Source: Paenibacillus taichungensis | GTDB lineage: Bacteria; Bacillota; Bacilli; Paenibacillales; Paenibacillaceae | DNA: 64,000 nucleotides | Assembly: GCF_003287275.1 (NCBI RefSeq) | Contig: NZ_QEVW01000001.1 | Location: forward strand, 124,001-188,000 | Reading direction: 5' to 3' | Part shown: positions 17,182 to 25,809 of the stretch, in pieces | How the letters are laid out: every line of letters begins with the position of its first letter | Numbering within the stretch: the first letter of the stretch is position 1 | Notes under the pieces: generated by a model | Told to the model about the DNA's origin: nothing | Database searches by the model: none | Seen by the model: only the letters and a program-made list of their open reading frames with translations | Position numbers and translations under genes: made by a program

Positions 17182-17619
17182 ATCACATATTCGACGACTT
17201 ACCCCAGAGCTGTTCTGAATTTAATATGCATGCTGGCCATTGAAGTTATTATTCTCAGTAATGTTATATTCGACGAAAATGGCATTCTGAAGTATTTCGG
17301 TATCGTTATATTGACTTTTATTCTGGGTTATATCATTTTTTTGATCCGGCGTTTGTTATTTACCAAACCGAGCATTACGCTGGAAAGCGATCATGTGATC
17401 TCTACAAAACATCGGAAATACGATGCATCCCAGATTGAGTGTATTTATGTGAATTACAGACGGATTGGTATTAAACTCTATGGAAAACGGTTAGTTCCGA
17501 TGGATTTATGCTTTTATTTCCAAAGAAATCAGGAGTCCGAAGGATTAGAGGAGTTACATGCATGGGCGGCACGGAATCATAAAGATATGAAACACAAGTT
17601 CTTTCAAACCTTGGCGTAG
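17182..17619 (+). CDS. Two-helix membrane protein with a lost or non-standard start
   Basis: From ATG 17230 the product has 129 residues, with helices near residues 1-12 and 20-42 and a cytosolic domain of about 85 residues (ESDHVISTKHRKYDASQIE). That ATG has no ribosome site. The same frame is open back to 17170. A perfect AGGAGG (17170 region) lies 8 bases before an ATC codon at 17182, and the intervening residues (ITYSTTYPRAVLNLICM) extend the first helix naturally. The original start was probably ATG, now ATC. ATC starts are rare, so expression may be low. Function is unknown. Confidence 0.5.
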   Translation: MTYSTTYPRAVLNLICMLAIEVIILSNVIFDENGILKYFGIVILTFILGYIIFLIRRLLFTKPSITLESDHVISTKHRKYDASQIECIYVNYRRIGIKLYGKRLVPMDLCFYFQRNQESEGLEELHAWAARNHKDMKHKFFQTLA

Positions 17620-17721
17620 AATCGTAGTTTATTGTATTGAGACCGTATGTCATGAGGATGATGAGAGCGTAATATTGTTCCTTTTGCCGAATAAAATTTG
17701 AAAGTTCTGGAGGTGTACACG

Positions 17722-18237
17722 TTGAAAACAATAGAACAATTACTAACAAGTGATTGGTATAAAAACGTCATTGCCGAGCTCGTTCAGCTAAAACCCCACG
17801 TCAAGTTTGTCGAGCATGCCAACTATGAAGCAGAGCTATTAATGGATTCTTTTAGAGAGCGGAAATATGTTCTGGAGGGCTTTGGGGTCTCGTCTCCAAT
17901 AGAGGAAGAATGTGTTCAGTGGATCATGGAGCAGATCGCCGAAGACAAGGACAAGATTATGTCTTATGTGGCGGCTCGATTAACGTTCAGTGAGCAATTA
18001 GACGATGATCCGGACGGAGAATTCCCAGAAGGCGAAGAGCCTGATTCAGGAGATAGATCTGAAGTGGTCGAGGTGTTAGGATTTACGAGATCAGTTATCG
18101 CTAACACGATCATTGAATATGATATGGTCAAAAATCATCCAAAACAGTTAACTGCATATTACAAACGTACACGTATTCCAGGTGCAGCTAAATTCTCAAC
18201 ACAAATTAAAAAGCTCTACGCCTCAATAGCAAAGTAG
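17722..18237 (+). CDS. Conserved hypothetical protein, 171 aa
   Basis: This is an acidic, soluble, mainly helical protein of unrecognised family. A proline/acid-rich linker (about residues 96-112, DPDGEFPEGEEPDSGD) separates two helical parts. TTG 17722 is chosen since GGAGGTG lies 9 bases upstream; the frame is open to 17698 without a site. It lies 28 bp before the DUF4085 gene, so the two are probably co-transcribed. Orphan acidic proteins like this are often immunity or stress proteins, but nothing here shows it. Confidence 0.6.
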   Translation: MKTIEQLLTSDWYKNVIAELVQLKPHVKFVEHANYEAELLMDSFRERKYVLEGFGVSSPIEEECVQWIMEQIAEDKDKIMSYVAARLTFSEQLDDDPDGEFPEGEEPDSGDRSEVVEVLGFTRSVIANTIIEYDMVKNHPKQLTAYYKRTRIPGAAKFSTQIKKLYASIAK

Positions 18238-18265
18238 ATTCTAAAGATCAACAGGAGAGATGCCC

Positions 18266-19129
18266 ATGAAATATCTAACGAAAGAATGGTATGAGATGTG
18301 TCAGCGTACTGGACTTCATTTTGGGATGAGGGTACATAGGGGAACTAACGAATTGGACGAAGCTCTTTTTCTGAGGCTGTACAAAAGAAAAGAAAAAGCG
18401 CATGTAAATGTGGAACGTGAGATATATAACATCGATCCTCGTTCTATGCTGAAGCATGATGGTACGGTTCTTGTACATGCTGATCAGTTTTTTAGTGAGG
18501 AAGCGGTGGCTGAAGAGGATCAGATGATTTATCATATGCCACCAGAACAAAGAGCACATATCGAGAAACTCATTGCAGAACATGATGTCCGCCCACCTTT
18601 TGACGAGAAAAAATGCAAAGAAGAGTATAAAGAAACGATGGAATGGATTGTCCAAAGCCAGAAAGAGCGTTTACCCCAAAACATCGTTGAGCAAATTGCA
18701 GATATCCGTGTGTTTACGCTCGGTTATTGCACAAGAGAAATATTGCTTCAGTTAAAGAAACAGAGTGCGGAAAATACGAGAGAGATGGACCGCGTATCGA
18801 AAGAATACAGGGAGGCCATTTTAGCGCAGGATATTTCGGATGAAATTCGTAGCCGGGTTCAGTTTCATGATTGTACAGTGACGGAACTACTGACGGGAGA
18901 GGAAGCTGTCATTCGTTTTGATACCAGTGGAGGCTTCACTAATATGAATAAACTTACGCTGATTGCACCCGAAATCATCAGGCAAGAGGGAGAGATTGTA
19001 GGCAGTTACTGGCTGTATCAAGAGCTGTACCAGATTGATAACGGATATGAGCTTCATGTTCTATTTTATGGAGAAGATATGCCTGAACTTATTGTTCGCT
19101 GTGAAGATATTCTCGCAGAAGAAGAGTGA
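18266..19129 (+). CDS. DUF4085 family protein
   Basis: The 287-residue product opens MKYLTKEWYEMCQRTGLHF, the typical start of DUF4085 proteins in Bacillales, and keeps the C-terminal YWLYQELYQIDNGYELHVLF segment of that family. The molecular role is unknown. ATG 18266 is chosen over ATG 18260 because AGGAGAG would touch the latter. It follows the 171-aa gene closely and precedes another orphan gene by 36 bp, all on one strand. Confidence 0.75.
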   Translation: MKYLTKEWYEMCQRTGLHFGMRVHRGTNELDEALFLRLYKRKEKAHVNVEREIYNIDPRSMLKHDGTVLVHADQFFSEEAVAEEDQMIYHMPPEQRAHIEKLIAEHDVRPPFDEKKCKEEYKETMEWIVQSQKERLPQNIVEQIADIRVFTLGYCTREILLQLKKQSAENTREMDRVSKEYREAILAQDISDEIRSRVQFHDCTVTELLTGEEAVIRFDTSGGFTNMNKLTLIAPEIIRQEGEIVGSYWLYQELYQIDNGYELHVLFYGEDMPELIVRCEDILAEEE

Positions 19130-19165
19130 GGCAGAGCCCAAGAGGCTGAGTATGGAGGGAATGTA

Positions 19166-19603
19166 GTGAACATCAATACAATAGAAACCAAATGTTCTTC
19201 AAGATACGATGAGTTCGATCCCGAACAAGACGGAAATAAAAACACGAAATTTGCAGACATCATTATTGATGGTAGATCGCTCTATCAGATACTGAAAAAA
19301 CATGATTTGGTACCTTGTCTAGGATGGGGAAGCGACGAGTATCAACGACTTCTTATTGACTATTTTCTACTTAATAAGCCACATGAATCCATGTATTATA
19401 GATATCCGATTTTAGTTTGCCCTTGGTGTGGAGATGAAGAATGTGGATTTATCTCAGTAAAGATTGATAGAGAAGATGATGTTGTGATCTGGAGTGATTT
19501 CTTATTGAACGACAATAAAATAGATGTGGGCCCATTTTATTTTCATTGGGAAAATTATAAACAAGCCATTGAAGCTACCTACGGAACAGCGGGAATTCAG
19601 TAG
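19166..19603 (+). CDS. Conserved hypothetical protein with CPWC motif
   Basis: The 145-residue acidic protein has a FDPEQDGNKNTKFADIIIDG start region and a central YPILVCPWCGDEECGFISV segment (about residues 81-99), where two cysteine pairs could bind a metal. Similar proteins are scattered orphans in Bacillales and resemble immunity proteins in size and charge. The start is GTG 19166 with TGGAGGG upstream. It is the third gene of a same-strand group starting at 17722 and precedes a broken Nudix gene by 24 bp. Confidence 0.6.
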   Translation: MNINTIETKCSSRYDEFDPEQDGNKNTKFADIIIDGRSLYQILKKHDLVPCLGWGSDEYQRLLIDYFLLNKPHESMYYRYPILVCPWCGDEECGFISVKIDREDDVVIWSDFLLNDNKIDVGPFYFHWENYKQAIEATYGTAGIQ

Positions 19604-19627
19604 CTGAAAGAAGGAGGTATACTCTAC

Positions 19628-20100
19628 ATGGGCATGTCTGATTATTATAAGAACCTTAGGGGAAAGATCGGAAACGAGCTGATTTTTATGCCGGGTGTGG
19701 CTGGGGTTATCCGAAATGACCATGGAGAGATATTGTTCGGTCGTAGACATAATGAAACCAACTGGGCTTAATTGCTGGGGCAATCGAGCTCGGTGAGACA
19801 CCTGCTCAAGCGATGATAAGAGAAGCATGGGAAGAGACAGGACTTATCATAGAACCGGAGAAAGTGATAGGGATCTATGGTGGTGAAGAGCAGCGGTTTA
19901 CATACAGTAATGGTCACCAGGTTGAATATTTAACAATCGTATTTGAATGCAGTATCAAGTCTGGACAACTGGCATCCGATAATGAAGAGATGAAAGATCT
20001 GCAATTTTTCCCCGAGCATGAGCTTCCACCTATTGCAAATAAGTATCCGGACTATATTTTTAGTTCTAATCAAGAGGAACGAGCGCATTTTATTATATAG
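19628..20100 (+). pseudogene. Nudix hydrolase interrupted by a frameshift
   Basis: The start ATG 19628 has AAGGAGG upstream. The first frame reads to RRHNETNWA and then hits TAA at about 19769. The +1 frame continues with LIAGAIELGETPAQAMIREA and the rest of the Nudix box (WEETGL). One missing T in the run at GGGCTTAATTG restores one 158-residue protein. All catalytic Nudix residues (REAWEETG) lie after the break. Either the gene is inactivated or the base is a sequencing error. Substrate unknown; family members cleave nucleoside diphosphate derivatives. Confidence 0.75.
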
Positions 20101-20127
20101 TCTCAATCATTAAAAGGAGGAGGGCTC

Positions 20128-20518
20128 ATGAGAAGCTCCAGGTTTACACCATATTTAAGTTTTATTGGTTTTGGGTTAATTATCAGGACTGGTCATAAAT
20201 CTTATTTTTAAATATGGAAGGAGATTGGATGAAGGTTCCCTTATGCTATTATCGGTTGCCAATGCCGTCTCATTAGTTTTCACTTTAGTATGGGGATTAT
20301 TTGGGACTATTGAGTTGTATTTAATATTGAATTCGAATAAGAAACTTAAATCCGGATTGGACACTGGGGGGATAGGTAAAGAAGAGTATATGAAATTAGC
20401 CAAAAATCATAAATTCAGTTTCGTTGTAAATATAAGTTATCTAGTTATGCTTTTATTTCAACTTGCATATGTCATTATGAATGGGACGAGGTTGATGTTT
20501 AGGAGGAATTATAATTGA
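20128..20518 (+). pseudogene. Small membrane protein interrupted by a frameshift
   Basis: AAAAGGAGGAGGG precedes ATG 20128, whose frame gives MRSSRFTPYLSFIGFGLII and stops at 20211. The neighbouring frame continues the same helix as LSGLVINLIFKYGRRLDEGS and runs to 20518, giving about 130 residues with helices near residues 8-28, 44-66 and 102-120. A single lost T in TTAATTATC joins them. Without the join, the downstream part would have to start at TTG 20225 or ATG 20243, neither well placed. It overlaps the SHOCT gene by 4 bases. Function unknown. Confidence 0.6.
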
Positions 20519-20802
20519 AAGCATTGTCGATCATTGGTATTGTGTTATTTACACTAACGTTTTTTATGATATTCGGATTAGGGCCAGAAGATCCTGATGG
20601 CGCAGCAATTTTTGGACTTTTCAGTATGCTGTACGCCATACCTTTTTCAATTGTAGTTTTGGTTAGAGCTAATAAATTAAGAAAGCCACGTGCAAATGTT
20701 CACGAACAGCTTCTGCAATTAGGTGAGTTGAGAGAAAAAAATATCATTACTGAGTTTGAGTTTGAACAGAAGAAAGAGAAGCTGTTCTCTAAAATCAAGT
20801 AG
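20515..20802 (+). CDS. SHOCT-domain membrane protein
   Basis: The 95-residue product has two helices (about residues 4-24 and 30-49) and a C-terminal short domain, EQLLQLGELREKNIITEFEFEQKKEKLFSKI, with the SHOCT pattern found at the ends of many small membrane proteins. TTG 20515 is used, preceded by AGGAGGAATTATA, and its bases overlap the upstream stop (TTGA), indicating translational coupling to the frameshifted membrane gene. A terminator follows. Role unknown. Confidence 0.75.
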   Translation: MKALSIIGIVLFTLTFFMIFGLGPEDPDGAAIFGLFSMLYAIPFSIVVLVRANKLRKPRANVHEQLLQLGELREKNIITEFEFEQKKEKLFSKIK

Positions 20803-20830
20803 TTCAGAGACAACTACATACCATAATGGA

Positions 20831-20872
20831 GGCCCGCCTAAGATAATAGTTATCCGGGTGGGTCTTATTATT
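20831..20872 (+). terminator. Rho-independent terminator
   Basis: GGCCCGCC pairs with GGTGGGTC using two wobble pairs, and an inner GATAA/TTATC stem follows. A T-rich tail lies after it. It ends the membrane-gene pair. Confidence 0.6.
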
Positions 20873-20910
20873 AATAAATATCTTCGTTAATTAAATGATC
20901 TAAATCGACC

Positions 20911-21342
20911 TTACTCGTTCGTAATATTTAACGTTTCATCGGTAATGGTCTTACCATCACTCCCCAATGCCTGAACAATCACATGGTGATGCACAGACTT
21001 ACCCGCAATATCCCACGTTATCTTCCAGCCATCGTCCTCGTTAGTATCATACCCAATAAGTTCTCGTTCTCCCCAAGTCTCAGTTCCTGTTGGAACGGCC
21101 CAGAACAGAAGTGTTTCCGCGTTGGTCGCCTCAACTGTGACATTTAACTCTGTGCTATCTGTAGGAACTATAATCCAACCTTCTTTTTTGGGAAAGTTAG
21201 TCTTAACATTCGTAATTATGGGGAGAGCTTCATTTCTTAGCATAACTTCAGTGTCATGATTTTCAGCAGGAACTTCTGAGGCACAGGCTGTGAGAAGAAG
21301 GAAGAGGAGCAGAAGCAACGGTAAATATGCTCTATTTGTCAT
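20911..21342 (-). CDS. Small lipoprotein of unknown function
   Basis: A signal peptide rich in leucine ends in the lipobox LLTAC (Cys19 or thereabouts), so the 143-residue protein should be anchored outside the membrane. The mature part is beta-rich, with PIITNVKTNFPKKEGW and a FWAVPTGTETWGERELIGYD stretch, resembling small immunoglobulin-like or FlgD-like repeats. AAAGAGGTAATAATC precedes the ATG. It stands alone between plus-strand genes, so it is a single transcription unit. Confidence 0.75.
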   Translation of the reverse strand: MTNRAYLPLLLLLFLLLTACASEVPAENHDTEVMLRNEALPIITNVKTNFPKKEGWIIVPTDSTELNVTVEATNAETLLFWAVPTGTETWGERELIGYDTNEDDGWKITWDIAGKSVHHHVIVQALGSDGKTITDETLNITNE

Positions 21343-21485
21343 GATTATTACCTCTTTCTATATATCGGTATTCACTAATCCTCCAGCGTAATTCCGTCGC
21401 ACTTGGTTTGACAATACGTTATATGCATGTAAACATAACAGTTAATCAATTACAGTTTAATATAAGTAAGGAGTTGTAAATCAGG

Positions 21486-21698
21486 ATGGAATTCTTTGGA
21501 GCTCTTATAGCTTTGATCCTATGTTTTATTGTGTTTCTTATCGTTGCTGCAGTTATACGTTATGCGATAGATTCATCAAAAACATCGAAAAGACTTGAGG
21601 ATCTAATAAAAGAAGTACACTATTTGAGAACTGAAATTAAAAAACAAAATAACAATAAACAAGGCGATAATAAATATATTATTGACGAGAAAGTATAG
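21486..21698 (+). CDS. Small single-pass membrane protein
   Basis: The 70-residue product has one N-terminal membrane helix (about residues 4-27) followed by a charged coiled-coil-like stretch, LEDLIKEVHYLRTEIKKQ. AAGGAG lies 12 bases before the ATG. I do not recognise the family. It precedes the 138-aa gene by 62 bp on the same strand. Confidence 0.5.
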   Translation: MEFFGALIALILCFIVFLIVAAVIRYAIDSSKTSKRLEDLIKEVHYLRTEIKKQNNNKQGDNKYIIDEKV

Positions 21699-21760
21699 GA
21701 TGCTTACTCAAGAAGCCATACCTTGCATCATGCAATTCGTTTTATGGAAGGAGGGTTAAG

Positions 21761-22177
21761 ATGCAAAGTGATTTCATTGAGCTCTCGGAAGAAAGTGATG
21801 AGAGGTACAAATGTTATGTATTGAAAAATACAGTGCAAATATTTAAGCAATCCATTAAGGATGAGGATTTAAATGATGTCCGCATCTTTATATCGACGAC
21901 TATTCAGTTAGATGCAATTGCTGATGTAATAGATTCATATTTGCATTGGTTTACGGAGTGTGAGGCCGTATTTCGAAATTATTATGAGAGTGAACTTTGT
22001 GAACAAGTACATAAGGATTGGTTTAATGAAATTGAAGTTTATCAAGTAGATATCACATTTAATAGCAAAGAGGACTACGGAGGAACGATTGCCTGTGGAG
22101 ACAATGTATTACAAGGTCACATTATGATTATTGATTTTGATCGAGAACATATCCAGGCTATCCACTTAAATGGATAA
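21761..22177 (+). CDS. Conserved hypothetical protein, 138 aa
   Basis: The acidic cytosolic protein contains YQVDITFNSKEDYGGTIACG and GHIMIIDFDREHI near its C terminus, a pattern shared with DUF2004/DUF6985-like orphan proteins that often sit in immunity or stress islands. GGAAGGAGGGTTAAG gives a strong start. It is convergent with a newly noted 42-residue minus-strand frame whose stop lies one base beyond its own. Function unknown. Confidence 0.6.
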   Translation: MQSDFIELSEESDERYKCYVLKNTVQIFKQSIKDEDLNDVRIFISTTIQLDAIADVIDSYLHWFTECEAVFRNYYESELCEQVHKDWFNEIEVYQVDITFNSKEDYGGTIACGDNVLQGHIMIIDFDREHIQAIHLNG

Positions 22178-22178
22178 G

Positions 22179-22307
22179 CTAATTATATATACCATTGATG
22201 ATGATATTTTGTAGTCTGTTGTTTTCTCTTAGCTCCAGGTAGTTAAGAAATAGAAGAAGTGTTATCAGTACAAGGATCACTGACATGAACTTTTGGAAGT
22301 TTCCCAT
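22179..22307 (-). CDS. Putative 42-residue membrane peptide
   Basis: The strong ribosome site GAGGAGG (minus strand, 22317-22323 region) lies 9 to 10 bases before an ATG. The frame encodes 42 residues: MGNFQKFMSVILVLITLLLF begins it, giving one membrane helix, and a polar tail ENNRLQNIIINGIYN follows. It lies in the gap between 22177 and czcD and converges with the plus-strand gene. The arrangement of helix and short charged tail fits a small membrane regulator or a toxin-like peptide; neither is shown. Confidence 0.5.
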   Translation of the reverse strand: MGNFQKFMSVILVLITLLLFLNYLELRENNRLQNIIINGIYN

Positions 22308-22421
22308 GGTAGATTTAACCTCCTCGTTATATTAAATAAATCATAGTGTACAACAAATTAATTTGATAATGCCATCTTGTATTACATAACACCCGAAAGG
22401 AATTAAAGTTACGTGCAAATG

Positions 22422-22461
22422 AAAAACAGGACTATTCCTCTAACGGGAATAAGTCCTGTTT
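22422..22461 (-). terminator. Terminator of czcD
   Basis: AAACAGGACTATTCC pairs with GGAATAAGTCCTGTTT around a six-base loop. On the minus strand it ends in TTTTT. It directly follows czcD. Confidence 0.85.
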
Positions 22462-22480
22462 CCATTAACAACTATTAATC

Positions 22481-23449
22481 TCAATGATGATGATGCGCAT
22501 GAGCATCCGGTGCGTCGCCTTTGACGGTACATAATACCGAGGTGTCGTGAAGATGCTTCTCAGACTCGACCTGCAAGGTCACATGCTTGATTTCTTTATG
22601 CTCCAACAGATGCTCAATCTTCTGAACAAGCACTTCTGATGCGTATACATCCATCGTTCCGTCTACCACAATATGAGCGGTCAATGCATTCAGGTTGCTG
22701 GTGATGGACCAGACATGTACGTCGTGTACGCCTTTGACACCATCTACTTTCTGAATGGTTTGAACAAGGTCATTCACATCGACATTCGCTGGTGTACCCT
22801 CCATCAAGATATGCAAGGATGATTTGGTGACGAAGAATCCGCTGCGCAGGACCAGTACAGCAACTATGACACTTGCGAGTGGATCGGCCCAGCCCCATCC
22901 GAAGAACATCATGAGCAGAGCGGCAGCAATGGCGCCAACGGATCCCAGCATATCACTGATGACATGGAGATAAGCCCCGCGCATATTCAGATTTTTCTCC
23001 GTATCACTACCGCGCATCATGATCCATGCCACCAGGATATTAATGAGCAAGCCGATGATACTGATGATCAACATACCGACTGTTGCGACTTCTGGTGGGT
23101 TGATGAAGCGACCAATCGCTTCGTAGAAGATGTAAAGAGAGATGGCGATTAAGGTGACCCCATTTAACGTGGCTGCCAAAATCTCAAAGCGTCTGTACCC
23201 GTACGTTTTGCCTGTATTCACCGCTTTTTCGCCAAAGGTGAACGCCAGCAAGGCAATCCCCAAAGCTATGGAATCAGACAACATATGACCTGCATCGGAG
23301 ATGAGGGCCAAGCTGTTCGTCATGAATCCGCCAACGGCTTCAACAATCATATAAACGGTAATAATAATGAAGGAAAATAACAGTACTTTCTTGTTATTGG
23401 TACTACCATGATTGTGTCCATGGTCGTGGTTGTGATGATGTCCGGACAT
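22481..23449 (-). CDS. czcD: Cation diffusion facilitator (CzcD-type Zn efflux)
   Basis: The 322-residue transporter has six membrane helices (about residues 22-205) and a cytosolic CDF C-terminal domain. SDAGHMLSD (helix 2) and HVISDMLGS (helix 5) supply the HxxxD-type metal site of zinc-specific CDF proteins. Both termini are histidine-rich (HHHNHDHGHNHG at the start, DAHAHHHH at the end). It should export Zn2+, and perhaps Co2+ or Cd2+, in exchange for protons. A palindrome about 100 bp upstream resembles ArsR/CzrA operators, which suggests metal induction. It is monocistronic with its own terminator. Confidence 0.92.
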   Translation of the reverse strand: MSGHHHNHDHGHNHGSTNNKKVLLFSFIIITVYMIVEAVGGFMTNSLALISDAGHMLSDSIALGIALLAFTFGEKAVNTGKTYGYRRFEILAATLNGVTLIAISLYIFYEAIGRFINPPEVATVGMLIISIIGLLINILVAWIMMRGSDTEKNLNMRGAYLHVISDMLGSVGAIAAALLMMFFGWGWADPLASVIVAVLVLRSGFFVTKSSLHILMEGTPANVDVNDLVQTIQKVDGVKGVHDVHVWSITSNLNALTAHIVVDGTMDVYASEVLVQKIEHLLEHKEIKHVTLQVESEKHLHDTSVLCTVKGDAPDAHAHHHH

Positions 23450-23545
23450 ATGAGATCCTCTCCTTTGGAGCCGTGCTCCGGTATGTAATTGATTTCTTTT
23501 GTGACTACAAGTGATCTTCGAAAATGATAAAGTGCTAATACATGA

Positions 23546-23568
23546 ATATATGAGCGGTTATTCATATG
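23546..23568. promoter_or_regulatory. ArsR/CzrA-like palindrome upstream of czcD
   Basis: ATATGA and TTCATAT flank a seven-base centre, the spacing seen in SmtB/ArsR-type metal-sensor operators. It lies about 100 bp before the czcD start on the minus strand. No ArsR gene is in the window, so the regulator would act in trans. The rest of 23450-23752 holds no gene. Confidence 0.45.
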
Positions 23569-23752
23569 TTATGGTTTTATTATAGGTGCGCCTAATAATA
23601 GTGTCAACCAGATTGGAGAAAATATAAACATGGACGCGGGACCTCATTGCATGTACGCTGGCGATTTACGGTGCTTTTGTGCTAACATCTGTGCAGGATC
23701 AATATCGCGGAGCTATATTATTTCAGCTTACAGAAAAGGGGCGGACAACGAT

Positions 23753-24430
23753 ATGAAGAATCTGCTTCTGGCGGACGACGATGCCAATATTAGAGCACTC
23801 CTCCGGCATGTCATGACCAAGGAAGGGTATCGGGTGCATGAAGCACAGGATGGAGTGGAAGCGGTCAAGGTTATGCAAGCAACGCCGATCGATCTGGCGA
23901 TTCTGGATGTGATGATGCCAGGTATGGACGGACTGGAGTTATGTGATTTCATTCGGCAACAGTACGACATTCCAATCATGCTGCTGACAGCACGGGATCA
24001 GCTATCCGACAAGAGGGATGGGTACTTGAGAGGTACAGATGAATATGTGACGAAGCCATTTGAACCCGAGGAACTGGTCTACCGGGTTAAGGCGTTATTT
24101 CGCCGTTACCATCGTACGTCCAGTGATATCATTCGCATGAATCGCATCGTGATTGACCGGAACAATGTCGAGGTCTCCGATGGGCAATCGATTCTCTTTT
24201 TACCAATGAAGGAGTTCGAGCTACTCTCTCAACTTGCTCAGTTTCCGGGGCGCTTATTCTCGCGTGATGAACTGATTCGGTTAGTCTGGGGAGCGGACTA
24301 TGAAGGAGATGATCGCACCGTGGATGTACATATTAAGCGGCTGCGTGATCGTTTTGCCGATTATGCGGATGACTTTGTCATTCAGACGGTACGGGGGATT
24401 GGTTATAAGATTGAGGTGAAAGCGCATTGA
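23753..24430 (+). CDS. hssR: Heme-responsive response regulator HssR
   Basis: The 225-residue OmpR-family regulator has a receiver domain with D8-D10 and phospho-acceptor D52 in AILDVMMPGMDG, and a winged-helix output domain ending QTVRGIGYKIE. The DGYLRGTDEYVTKPFEPEEL segment is characteristic of HssR. The start is ATG 23753; an open 41-codon extension has no ribosome site. The stop overlaps the kinase start. The downstream hrtBA genes and the direct repeat at 25810-25829 support the HssR assignment: it activates heme efflux when heme accumulates. Confidence 0.85.
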   Translation: MKNLLLADDDANIRALLRHVMTKEGYRVHEAQDGVEAVKVMQATPIDLAILDVMMPGMDGLELCDFIRQQYDIPIMLLTARDQLSDKRDGYLRGTDEYVTKPFEPEELVYRVKALFRRYHRTSSDIIRMNRIVIDRNNVEVSDGQSILFLPMKEFELLSQLAQFPGRLFSRDELIRLVWGADYEGDDRTVDVHIKRLRDRFADYADDFVIQTVRGIGYKIEVKAH

Positions 24431-25803
24431 GATCACTGTACTTTCGGGTGTTCATGATTACGATCGCGGTGATTCTGGTCAGCGCCATGCTGGGTTTTCT
24501 TTTATCCAATATTTATTATCATGCGAAGCTGAAGTCTTTCAATGACGAGAAGTTGGTGGGCATCGCGACGCAAATGAAGCAGTTTGTGGAACAGGAGCCC
24601 GCGACGGTAGAGCATTACCTGAACAATGCCGCAGCGCTCGGTTACGAAATTTATGTGACGGATGGAAAAGGGAATGACCAATTCTATGGCCGTGAATTTC
24701 GCCAGAAGGATCTGGACAAGCAGGCTGTAGATCGGGTATTAGGTGGTGAGATATACCACGGCGTTGCCGAGTTTCCCAGCAAACCTTTCATTACCGGTTT
24801 CTTCGATAATCAATTAAGCAATACCGTTGGTGTTCATCTACAGATGGGCAATGCAAGTTATGCGTTGTTTATGCGCCCGGATGTTATTTTGCAATTCGGT
24901 GAGTTGCGTATCTTTTTTGCGTTGATTGGAGCGTTTACGGTGGGCATTAGTATTCTGCTCTTTATAATCAGTACCCGCTATCTGGTGAATCCGATTGAAC
25001 GTCTGTCCGAGGCGACCAAACGCATTGCCCAAGGAAACTATAATTTGAAATTGTCCACGACTAGGCGTGATGAGATTGGACAGCTGGCCCAGCATTTCAT
25101 GACCATGAGTCGTGAATTGGAGCGGGTGGATCAGGCGCGTCAACAGTTTGTATCGAACGTATCTCATGAGATTCAATCGCCGCTGACCTCGATTCAGGGT
25201 TTTGCCCAACTGGTAGCGGATCGGGATCTGCCTGAACAGGAACGGGAGCACTATGCCTCCATTATAGAGGAAGAGAGTCGCCATCTCTCGTTGCTCAGTA
25301 AACAATTACTGCTGTTGTCCTCCCTTGAGCAAGGCCATGAGGATTTGACCAAAGTGAGATTCTCTCTGCGAGATCAATTCCGCCAAGCGGTTCAGGTGCT
25401 TCAATGGCAGTTGGAAGAAAAAGAACTGTTACTAAGGATCTCGGTACCCAAATCCATCCAACTTTATGGCAATGAAGTGCTGCTCATGCAAGTCTGGATG
25501 AATCTGCTGGGGAATGCCGTGAATCATCTTCCACAGGGGAGAAGCATTGAGATTCGTGCAGAAGAGACCAATGCCCAGTGTGTAATCCATATTCGGGATA
25601 CAGGAGACGGGATTGCAGCGGAGCATTTACCTTTCCTGTTTGATCGATTCTACCGGGTTGACCGTGCGAGAGAGCGCTCTTCCGGCCGAACTGGACTTGG
25701 ACTTGCCATTGTGCAGAAAATTATCCGCATTCATGACGGTACGATTGAGGTCTCCAGTTCGTCAGAAGGAACGGTCTTTACCGTGACGCTTCCGCAGTTG
25801 TAA
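24427..25803 (+). CDS. hssS: Heme-responsive sensor kinase HssS
   Basis: The 458-residue kinase has membrane helices at about residues 8-30 and 162-184, which enclose an extracytoplasmic sensor of some 130 residues. A HAMP domain, HisKA with H247 in SNVSHEIQSPLTS, and HATPase_c with GTGLGLAIVQKI follow; the G1 box here reads RTGLGLAIVQ. TTG 24427 overlaps the hssR stop (TTGA). It phosphorylates HssR in response to heme or membrane stress, as in Staphylococcus and Bacillus. The hrt genes follow after a short promoter gap. Confidence 0.85.
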   Translation: MRSLYFRVFMITIAVILVSAMLGFLLSNIYYHAKLKSFNDEKLVGIATQMKQFVEQEPATVEHYLNNAAALGYEIYVTDGKGNDQFYGREFRQKDLDKQAVDRVLGGEIYHGVAEFPSKPFITGFFDNQLSNTVGVHLQMGNASYALFMRPDVILQFGELRIFFALIGAFTVGISILLFIISTRYLVNPIERLSEATKRIAQGNYNLKLSTTRRDEIGQLAQHFMTMSRELERVDQARQQFVSNVSHEIQSPLTSIQGFAQLVADRDLPEQEREHYASIIEEESRHLSLLSKQLLLLSSLEQGHEDLTKVRFSLRDQFRQAVQVLQWQLEEKELLLRISVPKSIQLYGNEVLLMQVWMNLLGNAVNHLPQGRSIEIRAEETNAQCVIHIRDTGDGIAAEHLPFLFDRFYRVDRARERSSGRTGLGLAIVQKIIRIHDGTIEVSSSSEGTVFTVTLPQL

Positions 25804-25809
25804 TCTGTT

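Noticed and set aside
23576-23600. Palindrome TTATTATAGG / CCTAATAATA upstream of hssR
   Set aside because: Only the inner TAGG/CCTA pairs when aligned; the outer bases do not.
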